Positions 46,121 to 57,059 of a stretch of 64,000 bases of DNA are shown one piece after another. Position 1 is the stretch's first letter, and each line of letters starts with the position of its first letter. Under the pieces are notes generated by a model. The model worked only from the letters and a program-made list of their open reading frames with translations. It was not told the origin of the DNA and searched no databases. Position numbers and translations under genes: made by a program. Location: the NCBI GenBank assembly GCA_022264855.1, contig JABYQU010000052.1, positions 62,001 to 126,000 of the forward strand, written 5' to 3'. Source of the DNA: Lenzites betulinus. Its lineage: Eukaryota > Basidiomycota > Agaricomycetes > Polyporales > Polyporaceae.

Positions 46121-47275
46121 TTACTCGTCGGAGTCGGAGTCGATGTAGATCGGCCAGTCGGGCTTGCTACCAGGTTCGACCGCGATGCACTCGTCCTCCT
46201 CACCCATCTCCGAGTCCGTGTCCGAATCCTCCGTGGCGCAGTCCGAGGCGTACATGACTTCTTTGTCGGAGGATCCGAAACTAGCCTCGGACAAGTATGA
46301 CGGAGGCAGAGTCGGAGGAGGGCTCGACGTGGTGCTGTTGCTGCTAGCCGTCGAAGGCCATGGGGTGAGGTCGCGGTAACGGGTCAGAGAGTTCTGCGCG
46401 CCCGGACCGTAGATTGGGTGCGGGATCAACGCGCGCGAGGAGGGAACTCGAGAGACGTTACGGGGGTCGGACGCCGATTCGTTGAGACGAACGAGAGCAT
46501 GAGCGGCCCCCGATCCGTAGATAGGATGAGGGATGAGGGCGGTGGAGGTCGAAGTCGTGACGATCGGTACGGGGGCAGTTTCGGTCGAAGGCGTTCTCAT
46601 GGAGTGTCGGACGAAGGCCGCTCCGACGAGCTCGGGGTCGTTGGTACGGGGCCACACAAGGTACGGCGTTGGTCCGACCTGATGGTTCGTACTTAGTACC
46701 GCAGTCCATTGGTTCGCGCCGAACTTACTAACCTGGTAGTCAGAAGCCGTTCCTTCGGCCGCGGTCCATTGCCATCGAGCCGATCGTCCAAGAAGATGAG
46801 TGCGTCGTTGAGCCGTAGACAGCCACTCGCGAGTCTCCGTGATGGCGGTTGATACCGCTTCGATCCAGAATTGCAGCTCCCTCTTGGGGAGAGGGTGGTC
46901 GAAAGGGGAGCGACCGCCGAAACGGTGGAGAAAGTGGAGGATAGGGGGAACGACGAGGCCCAGCTCGTCCAAGGAACCTGTTCGAAAGATAGGAACTGCC
47001 TCTTGTTTGGCGTCAAGGAAACCTCCGTAGGAGGCCGCTGAGACGCGGAGTACGAGGTCGTGCATAAACCGAACAAGTTGTTCGGCAGCAAAGGGGTCAA
47101 CGAGTAAAGCCTGATGGCCTTCTCCGTCGACGACCTCCGAAGCGATGAGGTACCGACTGAGTTCGTGAGCGAAATGGAATAGATCGTGGTATTCGAGGGG
47201 GGGAGAGAAGGCGCCGATGCCGTTGTCGAAGCGGTCGAGGGCGGCGAAACTGATCGGACGAGACTGGTAAGGCAT
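46121..47275 (-). CDS. Extra ORF downstream of pol, 384 residues, unknown function
   Basis: It is an intact frame between the end of gag-pol (47468) and the 3' LTR, in the position of env in some retroelements. It starts MPYQSRPISFAALDRFDNGI. I see no signal peptide or transmembrane segment, so it is not a typical envelope protein. The first 200 residues look folded and helical (LFHFAHELSRYLIASEV, LQFWIEAVSTAITETREWL). A motif ALIPHPIYGxGA occurs twice, near residues 245 and 285. A Ser/Thr/Pro-rich region follows and the C-terminus is acidic (ATEDSDTDSEMGEEDE, IDSDSDE). It may be a captured host gene or an accessory capsid or chromatin factor. No family recognised. Confidence 0.75.
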   Translation of the reverse strand: MPYQSRPISFAALDRFDNGIGAFSPPLEYHDLFHFAHELSRYLIASEVVDGEGHQALLVDPFAAEQLVRFMHDLVLRVSAASYGGFLDAKQEAVPIFRTGSLDELGLVVPPILHFLHRFGGRSPFDHPLPKRELQFWIEAVSTAITETREWLSTAQRRTHLLGRSARWQWTAAEGTASDYQVSKFGANQWTAVLSTNHQVGPTPYLVWPRTNDPELVGAAFVRHSMRTPSTETAPVPIVTTSTSTALIPHPIYGSGAAHALVRLNESASDPRNVSRVPSSRALIPHPIYGPGAQNSLTRYRDLTPWPSTASSNSTTSSPPPTLPPSYLSEASFGSSDKEVMYASDCATEDSDTDSEMGEEDECIAVEPGSKPDWPIYIDSDSDE

Positions 47276-47467
47276 GCTGTTTAGGCGAGAGTGTAAGAGA
47301 CGAGCGAGCGGGAGGAGAATTGGACTACTGACTTGGCTGGTTGTTCGTGCTCGTATTTAAGCATTCCCCGTACCCCCCTTCCTGGCAGAGAGTGCCACTC
47401 AGGTAACGGGGAGTTCGAGCGGAACGGCTCGGTCGTCGCTCACTGTGCCACCCGTTCTGCGAGGTAT

Positions 47468-50400
47468 TCATGCTGTGGGGAAGTTCGGATGGGCAGTCGA
47501 CATGCCGTCCTTTCTACTTCGTGCTGCGTATCGTCCTTGCTCGGATGAAGCGACCTCGTTTTCGATCACCTGTTCGCCTTTTCGTGCCACTCGCCTTTCG
47601 TACCGCAGTTCCCTTTGAGTCGGAACGTTCCGGGAGGTCGTGGCCGCTGATCCATCTGTCGAATTGTCCTTGGATCGGTTGATTGATGAGTTCCGTGCTG
47701 AGGCGTCGTCCTCGAGGCCAAAACGAACTTTCGAGTGCGCGAGGTTGTCTGTTACGCTAACCGTTATCTTGGGTTGTGAGCGCGATCGGTGCTGCCATTC
47801 GGCTAGGATATCCGGAGCGTTCCTGAGTTCTTGTCTGGTCAGCCATTCATCTTCCTCGGCTCCCATACCTACATACCTCGTTCGGTACAACATGATGCGT
47901 CGACCCTGCTTCCCTTGTCGCCACTTTTGTGCCACTATCTTCTCGACTTCTACTTCTGGCATCTCCTGGAAGTCAGCTCGATTCATCCGTTTTCGAGGCC
48001 GCTCACCGAAGTCAGATGGGGACGCGTGGTACGCCTCGAGGTGCGCAATGTTGATCACGGGATGGATGCCATAGGAAGCCGGGAGACGTAATCGATAGGC
48101 GACAGAGCTAACCTTTTGCATTACTTCGAAAGGACCATCGTATTTCATCAGCAGCTTACGTCCTCTTCCTGTTTGTTGGCGTAGCAGATCCAAGGAGTGC
48201 GGATTGATGACGACCAGGTCTCCTTCCTTGAACTCGTAATGCAGTCTTCCTCGATTGTAAGCTTTTTGTTGATAAGCTTGGCCGAGTTTTAAGGCTTGTT
48301 GTGCTCGATGCCGGTTCGCGTGAAACTGTTCGTTCATCTCATCAGCGTGTTCATGAAGAGAGGAGGTGGCCGCGTGCTTATCTGCTATACCACTCCCCCC
48401 CGTTCGATGATGAGATGGACGCGGGATGGCCTCCGGTGGATTCATTAAAGTAGACCCGGTCAGAGGCAGATATCCTCGGAGGAGATAGGCGGGAGTATAC
48501 CCGGTCGCCGTGTGCGTGCTGGTGTTGTAGGCTAGCATGAGAGCGTCGAGATGGTTGCTCCAGTCGTCCCGGGAGTCATTAACGTATGCCCTCAGCGCAA
48601 TCTCCAGTCCTTGATTGAGTACTTCAGTTTGTCCATCGGCCTGAGGATGATGGGACGTAGTGAGGGCTCGGCGGATGTCAAGGTGCTTACACAGTTGTTC
48701 CCAGAAGCTAGCATTCCAGCGCGGGTCGCGATCGGTGATTACTTGTCGCGGGAGTCCATGATGCGCGACGACATGATGAAAGAAAAGCTTCGCTGTTTCT
48801 TCGGCAGAGATGTTAGTGGTTGTGGGAACGAACAGCCCGTACTTGGTGAGCTTGTCGACGATTACAAGACAGTTATCGAACCCCGATGACGACGGAAGTT
48901 CAGGAATGAAGTCCATAGTTACCACTTCGAAGGGTCGCGAAGGGATGGCAATCGGCTGCAAGAGACCGACCGGAGCGTGTCGACGAGGCTTACTTTTTTG
49001 GCAGATGTCACAGGTGGAGGTATATCGTTTGACGTCCCTAGACATTCGAGGCCAATAGTACGTGTTGGCGATCCGGTTGTATGTCCTGTGATACCCCGCG
49101 TGCGCACCTTCAGTAATAACATCATGAGTCTCTTTGATGATATCCAGGCGGAGTGACTCGGGCACTGCAAGCCGTGCTGAACCGTTCCAATCTTCGAAGT
49201 AGATCAGGCCTTCGTCGCCGAGGTAGTACTGCGGGAAGCTAGATCGAAGCAGATCTTCGTCGCTTTGGAATCCTCGTAGAACGTCCTTGAAGTGAGAGTC
49301 AGTCAAGTATGCCTCTCGCCACCGTTGGATCTCTTCGTCGGCGATTCCGACGACTAGGGTACTTACTGGGGCTGCGTGATACGAAAAGGTAGCTGGTAGA
49401 TCGAGGAAAGGAGTGTTTTGTTCAATGATGAATGAACAGTCGGCGTTCTCTACTTGTTCTAGCTGGACTGAGTGAGCAGTAGCTACCTTCAGCAATCGTT
49501 CTTCGAAATGAGGTCCCAACTCGTCGAACGTATTCTTGAGGGGGTCATTGATTTGCTCGCCAATGGTAAGGGTGGCCCCTTCAGGGTCAGTTGGCCCCTC
49601 CTGGAGAGGTATGTGTTGTCGAAGCCGGGAGATGGGGTCCACGTTGGAGTGCACTCATCCTGCTCGATGCACGATGACGAGATCGGGATACGCTGAAAAG
49701 GTGGTTCCCCACGTGAGTAACCGTCGGTTTACATTCTGAAAGGTTTTACTCCATGTTAATGCAGCGTGGTCAGTGATGGCGACTACCTTTTCTCCTTCGA
49801 TGTATGTCTGGAACTTGATAAGACCTTCACGTAACGCTAGGGCTTCCCGCTCAGTTGGAGAGTAGTTACGCTCGGCTGATTTCAAAACGCGCGACCAATA
49901 GGCGACAACTCGCTCAATGTGGACTTCGGTATCCTCGAACGTTTCAGCCCATGGCCCAGGAGCGGGCACGTCGTCAACCTCCCGGGTGGCTTGAGGTACC
50001 AACCGCGGGACGGGTTCCTTGTTCTTGAAAGCGCGCTCCAGTCGTTCGTATACCTTAGTTCCTCGTAGATCCTTGATTCTGATGGGCTGCACTTGCTGGA
50101 GGATTGCTGCGAGGCCGTAGTCGCAAGCGTCGGAGTAGAGCCGGTAGGGCCGCCCGGATATGGCGTGAGCACGCACCGGGGCTTGGACAAGAGTTTGCTT
50201 ACATAGCTCGAAAGCCTCTTCATGCGCATCCGTCCACTCCCATCCGTCGTCGCGCTTTAGAAGGCGGAATAATGGGGCGGCGATCCAAGCGTAGAACGGA
50301 ATGTAAGCTGAGAAGTAAACCATCATTCCTAAGAAAACCTGTAGCTCGTGAACGTTAGTAGGGGGAGCGAGATCGACGATGGCCTTTACCTTATCCTTGT

Positions 50401-53400
50401 GAGTCGAAAGCCCGAGTCGCGACACCTTCTGTCCTAGTAGCATGAGCGAATGATAACCAAAATGGCACTTGGAGGGTGAGAGCGTTACTCCGGCTTGCAC
50501 TATAGCTTGCAGTACTTGATCGACATGCTGTACATGTTCCTGAAAAGTTCGTGAGTAAACTACAATGTCGTCAATGTAGACCAGAGCGAACAGGAAGAGG
50601 TACGGCGCGAGGGCGTTCTGCATGATACGCTGAAAGATGCCGGGGCCGTTCCGTAGACCAAACGGCATTCTACGGAACTGCCATAATCCGCGGTGCGTCC
50701 GGAACGCTGTCTTAGGTCGGTCTGCTTCCGCAATCATGGTTTGCGTAAACCCTGCCAAGGCGTCCATAGTCGATAACCATTGGGCCCCCGACAGGGCATG
50801 CATGATGTCTTCCTGCTTGGGTAGCGGGAATTCGTCAGGGACGGTCAGCTCGTTAAGACGACGGTAGTCAATTACCATTCGTGGCTTGCCGTTACGATAG
50901 ACAATAAATCCGGGTGCTCCCCATGGAGATACCGAAGGTTCAATGACACCCAGCTGAATCCAGGTATCCATTTGTTTATCCATTACCTCACGTTTAGCTG
51001 GAGAGCTAGGGAAAGGTGGTAATGAGACTTCCTTCGATCCAGGACGGAGGGGGATGGTGCACTCGGCGTTAACCGTACCTAGTCGTCCGTCAAGTGCGAA
51101 TGCGGACTCATTTCGCTGAATGACAGATAGGAGTGACTCCCGCTGTTCCTTTGTGAGATCTGCGGAGATGTCTATCGTTTCCGAAAGTAGCTCCTTAGGC
51201 GTGTCGTCTGGCGGTATCTCTGACGTTTTGGGTCCTCCTTCCACGGGTTCTTCAGCCAGGGGGTCTTCAGAGATTGTCGCTGCATCTGATCGGATGAGCT
51301 CCGGGGCTTCCGCATGTGCGGTGAGACTCCTTTCGCCATTGGCAAGACTTCTGAGTAATTTAGCGTGAGCATGAATTTGGATTTGATCACTGTGAGTATA
51401 CCTATCCAACTTGTCTAACCAGGCGTGTGGATCGTGCGCGATCCCGAGCACTTCCCCCCGTTCTATGCGCACCGGGCGATCAGAGAAATTTGCGATGGGC
51501 AGGGTGGCATGTCCCTTACGTAGGATAGTGTCCGGGGCGCCATAGAATTCGTTCTGCTGTGGGGTCGCGAATAGCCTAATTCGTTCAACATACAGGCATT
51601 CGCTATTCTTGGGGAATCGAGCTACGACCGGCACGAGCCTGGAAGAACTAGGCGGTATGGTGACGGCGTCACGGGCTTGGATCTTGTCGGCTCGGGCAGT
51701 GTACAAGCGTCGCTGTTTGCGTCGTTGTCGACGCGTCCGTCGTGCTTCCTGGATATCTTCGGGTGAGCTTCGTCGTAGGGTTACTCGGAAGGCGTGGCCG
51801 TCTTCATCCTGAGGTCCTGGTACGTCGGAACTGTTCATCTCGTTGCGAATGATTATTTCGCGGCCTGTTGTCCCGAGCTGAACGCGTGTCTCGCCGTTTT
51901 GTCGTACGAGCGACAGGGAGTACTGGTCAGCGAAATCGTTGCCTAAGATGAAGGGTGTAGACATGCCTTTGACTACGTAGGCTTCTACGAATAATTTGAC
52001 GGGCCCTTGAGGGGTGTCAAGGTAGAGGTCCAGGGGGACGTACCCAGAGATGGTCGCCGATCCAGTGACTTGGATAAGTTTCACCTTTTGCCCTAGGCGA
52101 GGTCGAGGGGGGTCAGCGAGCGAATTGAGTGTCTTCTGAGATATGAGAGTGATGTCAGAACCTGAGTCCAGGATAATCGGGGTAGGGCGGTTGTTTGGGG
52201 AGAGTAAGCGGGCTTCTAAGGTAGTGGCGCGCGCTCCTAGAAATGAACACCCCGGAGGACGAGCCATGTACCGGGGAAGCTCAATTGGTTCCTGGGTTGC
52301 AGGGGCAGCTTCCTCCTCCCCTTCTCCGGGCTCTTCGGAGGCCTCACGGCGACGCTTCCTCGGAGGTTCATGACCAGTGAAGACCTGTGCGATCTTTCGA
52401 CTCAGCCCCTGCATGGTGATAGGAGAGGGTTGTAGGGTGGAAACAGTGAAAGTTCGTACAGGGTGGGCTTCCTCGTCCATCGCCGATGTCGCCTCCATTG
52501 CCCGGGACTCCATGCTGTGGCAACCAACGATGTTCCCGGAGTCTTCTACTTCGGAGTCCGGAAGTTCGTCGAAGTAATAGGCATCGTACTCTTCTTGTTC
52601 AGCGAGCTCTTCCGGGCTGTACTCGATGAAATTTGCGCGGGCGTGTTTGGTGCCTTGGCGGGCGTATCGGCATTCGTAGTCCCAGTGTTTCCCGCTGCCG
52701 CAGTGCCGGCAAGGCCGTCTCCCCTTCGATTCCGGCGTCCCTTTGCGGGACACGTTGCTATCGTCCTTTGGGAACGGAGGAGAGAGGGCTGATGTCAACG
52801 GAGCACCCCCCGCAAGATTGACGCGCGGCCGATAGCCTAGGTATCCTCCCGAAGTCGAGGAATGATAACGAGATTCTCGCGGTGGTACCGATGGCGTGGC
52901 CCGGCTGGGGAGCAGTTGATCGAGCTCCAAGAGGTCGTCCTCGTGTAGTTTGATAGCTCTTTGAAGGTCGGCTGTCGTTCGATAGAGTCGAGGAGTAAGG
53001 ATCGTGCGCCATGCTAGAGGGGCTCCCGTCATGATCTCTGTGATGAGTTCCCCTTGAGAATGTTCATACACAAGCTCGAGCAGTTTGCGCTTACGAATAA
53101 AGTACTGGCTCGGAAGCTCGCGCGTATGGCCCGCTTCCCGATACCGAATGGCCAGTGCTTGCTTGCGAGTTTTCTCCTGCCAGGAGCGGTTCATGTAGTA
53201 GGCTCCGATCTCGTCCCGCACGTTCTCCCAATTCTGCTCGCAGTCCTCGCGGACGTCTTCGGGGAGAGAGAAATACCATTCTTCTGCGCTGCCAGTCAGT
53301 CGTTGCGGGACTACCATACCTAACTGCTCACGGATAGTCGTTGACTTCTTGGCGATGGAATTAATGCGTAGAATCCATCTTGCGAGGGTGTCGGTGTTTC

Positions 53401-54847
53401 CGTCCCAGGCTGGGACTACGTCCGTCTTCAACTTGAAGTCGAAATGTGCTTCGCGTTGGGTCGCAGGACGCGCGTCCGCTGGCTTACGTTTCTCTCGCGA
53501 GGGCAGTCGGCGGTGTGGTCTACGTTCTCGCCGGCGATGATCGCCATCGTCGTCGCTACTTGAGTCGCTGGGATCGGGATCCGACGGAGAACGCTGCCTG
53601 TGGCGACTTCGGTATTGGCTCCGAGCGTCTGGCCTGGGTTTGCGGTCCTCGTGGTCGGAGCCGTCGTCCGGTCCGCGATCCAGGCCGCTATCAGTTCTGC
53701 GGAACAAGCGTATGAGGCTCGTAGTACCGCGTGAATCTTGTTGCGTCGTGCGCGGGGTGCGCGTCGGATGATCCGGGAGGTCCTGTTCTTCGTCGTACTG
53801 TCGCCGAGGAGGCTGTCGTGATTTAGGCGGCCGTTCTTGGTCAGTTTCGTCCTCGTTTCGCACTCGAAGGGGCAGCCTACCTGGATGCCTCGTGGGTGTC
53901 GTGGCGACGAAGCCGTTCTTGTTGCCAAGGCCCCGGAGAGCCTGACTGACACTCTCTGACTTAGCTCGCATGTGTGGGGGAGGGTCCCGGCCCTTCGGAG
54001 TGCGTTCGACGTCTTCGAAGTCTTCATCGTATTGCGAAACTCCCGATTCATCTCTTCCTTTCCCCTTGCTGTAGATCGTCGCCGGTGGCTTGCTCCGGTT
54101 TACTGATATGTTTCCGTCTCGGTCGGGGGGGTATAAAACTAGGAAAAGCTGGAAAATAAAATATTCAACTTCACGCCGGAAACAAGCTCCTAGGATTTCG
54201 AAGTCGTTGGCTGAGAAAGCGTAATGGACATACCTGGTGTTTTGGCCCCACATGGGGAGTGATGGAAGCGTCATTCCACGCTCTCGTGCGGTTGGCTTTG
54301 CTCTCGTCAAAAGGGCTTCCAGTTGCGCGATCAGCCCTTCGTATGCATCCTCGTCGAGGAAGTAATGTGGGGGTTTTTCGCTGCTGTCTCTCCCTACTTG
54401 CGAGAATAGCGCATCCAAGGCTCTCACTTCGTCTTGGAACGTGAGTTCTTGGTTTCTCGAGAGGAGGTTCTCGCGAGAGGGTCGATACTTGTAGAGTGCC
54501 GGACGCTGTCCGAGATGGGCTACCCCGAAAGTCAGGGCGTCCTGCAGTCTCTCAATGAGCACGCTATCCCCTTTGAACCGACGAGCATTTGTAGCACAAG
54601 CCGGGAACAGGCCAAAGGCATCTACCATAGCAATGCGGGAGTCACTCTCACTCAAGTCAGGGCGTGGTCGAAAACGGCCGATTATAGCACGCAGTTTCGA
54701 GATACGATCGGACTCCTTCTCCCGAGCGGACGTGAGTCGTTCCTGAGAGTTACTGGTCTCACCGGCGATGTGCATGGTAGGCTCGGGCTGTTCGTTCTCG
54801 CTGTTCGCGGGAGCAACGAGGTTGTGCTCCGAGTCTGACAGCGTCAT
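47468..54847 (-). pseudogene. gag-pol polyprotein of the Ty3/gypsy chromovirus, one premature stop
   Basis: One frame runs from ATG 54847 to 47468, broken only by TGA at 49655-49657. Approximate order by residue: gag with a CCHC knuckle (CRHCGSGKHWDYEC, about 716), protease (PIILDSGSDITLIS, about 894), reverse transcriptase (VIDYRRLNELTVPDEFPLP, about 1330; ALVYIDDIVVYS, about 1426), RNase H (YSDACDYGLAAIL, about 1575), then after the stop the integrase zinc finger (HAGYHRTYNRIAN, CDICQKSK), its D, D, E core (VTMDFIPEL, VITDRDPRWNASFW, HHPQADGQTEVLNQ) and a chromodomain (KIVAQKWRQGKQGRRIMLYR, EDEWLTRQEL). The stop falls in VHRAG-stop-VHSNVDPISR, where related elements have Arg; CGA to TGA is a single CpG transition. 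Without readthrough, integrase would not be made. Confidence 0.93.
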
Positions 54848-54907
54848 GTCTGGTAATTGATGATGGAGTTCAATGTGGATACTTGCTAGTCGATGACACT
54901 AGGATTT

Positions 54908-54923
54908 CCCAGTGCGTCCACCA
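54908..54923 (-). other. tRNA primer-binding site
   Basis: One base after the 5' LTR, the minus strand reads TGGTGGACGCACTGGG, starting with TGG as needed to pair with a tRNA CCA end. The cognate tRNA 3' end would be CCCAGTGCGTCCACCA; I do not assign it to an amino acid. Confidence 0.75.
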
Positions 54924-54924
54924 G

Positions 54925-55369
54925 TGTTGTAGATACGGCTTTAAGAGTGTAGAATGAAATGGACTGGGCAGGCTAATCCTAGATCGACGAGTCGTTGAGT
55001 CGGGCAGTGACGGTTCCGCTGAGGCTCGAAGTACGATAGCGCTAAGCTTATCGGAGTTCGAACGACGTGTAGACAGAGCTAGTCTTGGCTACTTAGAACG
55101 GCTAATGTACACACGAGCGTTTGGACGCTATGACTGTTTGACGGGTAAAAGAGGATGTGATTCTTGGGGCGAACAGCCCGTCCTTATATACATGTCATAG
55201 TATTAAGAAATGATCATATTTGTAGGTATCCGGAACGCGCGAGACACAGGAGGAAGGAGCGGAATAGAAGTACAAGAGAGGAGCAGAAGGTTACAGAAAC
55301 GAAAGGAAACTTCTAGTCGTATCAAGCTTCATCCGGACCACTACAGTTACTATCCACAAATCCATAACA
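54925..55369 (-). repeat. 5' LTR (element is on the minus strand)
   Basis: It is 445 bp with TG...CA ends, identical in length to the 3' LTR and different at one position (55345). It carries the presumed promoter. Confidence 0.97.
55182..55191 (-). promoter_or_regulatory. TATA-like box in the 5' LTR
   Basis: On the minus strand the LTR contains TGTATATAAGGA, a good TATA-box match, roughly 260 bp upstream of the LTR end and 340 bp upstream of the gag start. The same sequence occurs in the 3' LTR near 45871-45880. Function is inferred from the motif and position. Confidence 0.5.
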
Positions 55370-56350
55370 TCAGCTCATCTGCACGCCCGGCAAACAAGAA
55401 CCTCCTTGCACTTTCCCATCGGATTGGAACCCAGAAGAAGTTACGTGTCGAACAAACCCGTGAGCTTGACGACTTTGCTTTGGTATGTTAAGTTGATTTC
55501 TTTGCACCTTACCCACACCTTGGCCGTCAACTATTACATAACTATACAGGACACATTGTTGACACAAAACATCAAGATATACGCTACCATGATTTCGATC
55601 CAGGGCAGGTTGGAGAAGATGGTCGCTTCGGCACCGCCATTTCAAGTATCTAAGGACTCAGAGTTATACGTATGTAACCACATTCCTTACGTGCCGTGTT
55701 GACAACTCACCTGTGCCTCTACAGACCAACCTTGTTTCGTATTCAAACGCAGTATTCTTCTCGAGCAAGCTTGCCGCTTACAAGGGCCCAGTCGCATTGA
55801 ACCATGTTCTCGTACGTGTCACCCTTACTGTGCTGCATGTCAGGTGGTTGACCTACGGGTTTTACTCGTCGTAGGATATTGTGAAACGTATGCGGTTCGG
55901 GATCCCAGCAGGGCTCGAGCACAATACCGCCAACTGGCAGAAGATCATCACCACCGTGCAAGGGATTTTGACGCAGATCCGTGGGACTGTCAAGAAGGAG
56001 GTTTGCCCTATCATTTTCATACATCATCGCTGCTTGGTCATTAACGCAGAACACACGCAGATCAAGAAGAGCATCAAGGGAGATGATCGCACAAAGCACT
56101 GGTCAATCTATACTTTGACCGAGAAGGCCTTACACGGGACCGGCTGCAAAGTTACTGTCCCTATCATGGCCCGTGTCGCTCTCATGGCAAGTACTATGTC
56201 TTCATGCGGCTACATTGCTTTAATTTTGACTCGCTGCATGTCCCACAGCGCAATGTCTTTCTCAAGCACCCTGCATCAGGAAACACCTTATTTGGCTGTT
56301 GCACCCAGCGAAACTTCATTGTCCACCATAGTACCCGTAGCACTCTGTAG

Positions 56351-57059
56351 GATGCCGAGTTAATATAGTAATATGTTGTATCCTATAGAGTATCCCAGCG
56401 GTTTATTGTGCATTAAACCCTACCATGTCCCGGAGAATGTACATAATGCATCCTTTCGACCTTGTTGTACTGTCAGTATATCATAATATTCTGGGATATA
56501 TCAAACAGCGTCCTTGTGCTGCCTCAACGCCGTGTAGGTAAGTGTGACCGGAATTTGTCGACAAGCGCTTATTTGGACGCTTGGGCGCTTCGTACTTCAA
56601 ACTCGCACTTGGCTGGACTTTTCGGCGCTTCGCACTCTCTCTTCTGCCACGTCACTCCTCTGCCCACTCTTTCTGCCGCGGCTAGCTCTCTTTCTTCATC
56701 TCTCTCCTCATGGCCTCCAGGTCACCAACGGTACGCTGGCCCTTACTTCAGATATGTCTGCTAACTGGCTATCTTCAACCGCATGGGTGCTGTCACGCGC
56801 TACCGGCCAGATCACCACAAACAGGCATGCTGCTGTGTGAAGCTCCCCCGCTGACGCGCCGCACTACAGCACATTCATGGGCATCGGGATCTAGAACCTG
56901 TCTGCAACGGCCGAGGCGGAAAACCACGCATCCAATCTGTTAGCGGCCATCCTGCAAGCTGCCGCAGGGCTGCTTGGAACGACAGTCCAGCTAGTCCGCT
57001 TCCGTCTAGCAGGCTGTCGATGCTCATTCCTCACCCGCCCCCAGGTGATCCCATTCGTA
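56351..57059. other. Downstream flank of the two-gene element
   Basis: No gene seen. I looked for terminal inverted repeats matching the 39.7-40.7 kb side and found none that I can support. Confidence 0.4.

Larger units (their letters stand above)
45614..55369 (-). mobile_element. Ty3/gypsy LTR retrotransposon (chromovirus), 9756 bp
   Basis: It is bounded by 445-bp LTRs (45614-46058 and 54925-55369) that differ at one base and by a 5-bp target duplication TCAGC (45609-45613, 55370-55374). On the minus strand the order is 5' LTR, primer-binding site, gag-pol (protease, RT, RNase H, integrase, chromodomain), an extra ORF, purine tract, 3' LTR. The order RT before integrase places it in Ty3/gypsy, and the C-terminal chromodomain in the chromoviruses, which target chromatin. 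One difference per 445 bp between LTRs means a very recent insertion. It landed in the first exon of the partner gene of the zinc-finger element. Confidence 0.97.
45419..56350 (+). pseudogene. Partner gene of the two-gene element, split by a retrotransposon
   Basis: The first exon starts at ATG 45419 (MSDSEDEFWNTLDTAINAPS) and is cut at 45613 by the Ty3/gypsy insertion; it resumes at 55370 after the duplicated TCAGC and ends at 55482. Further exons are 55550-55669, 55725-55811, 55875-56000, 56061-56188 and one that starts after CCCACAG near 56249 and ends at TAG 56348-56350. The fifth intron uses a GC donor (ATG/GCAAGT). Without the insertion the frame is open throughout. The protein would be an acidic Ser/Thr-rich start followed by helical segments (LDDFALDTLL, ATMISIQGRLEKMVA, SYSNAVFFSSKLAAYKG, KIITTVQGILTQIRGTVKKE). 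No family is recognised. It lies divergent to the zinc-finger gene and probably belongs to the same mobile element. It is disrupted here unless other copies exist. Confidence 0.7.

Noticed and set aside
46121..47275. Retroviral-type envelope gene
   Set aside because: Its position fits, but there is no signal peptide, transmembrane helix or cleavage motif, so I describe it as an ORF of unknown function.
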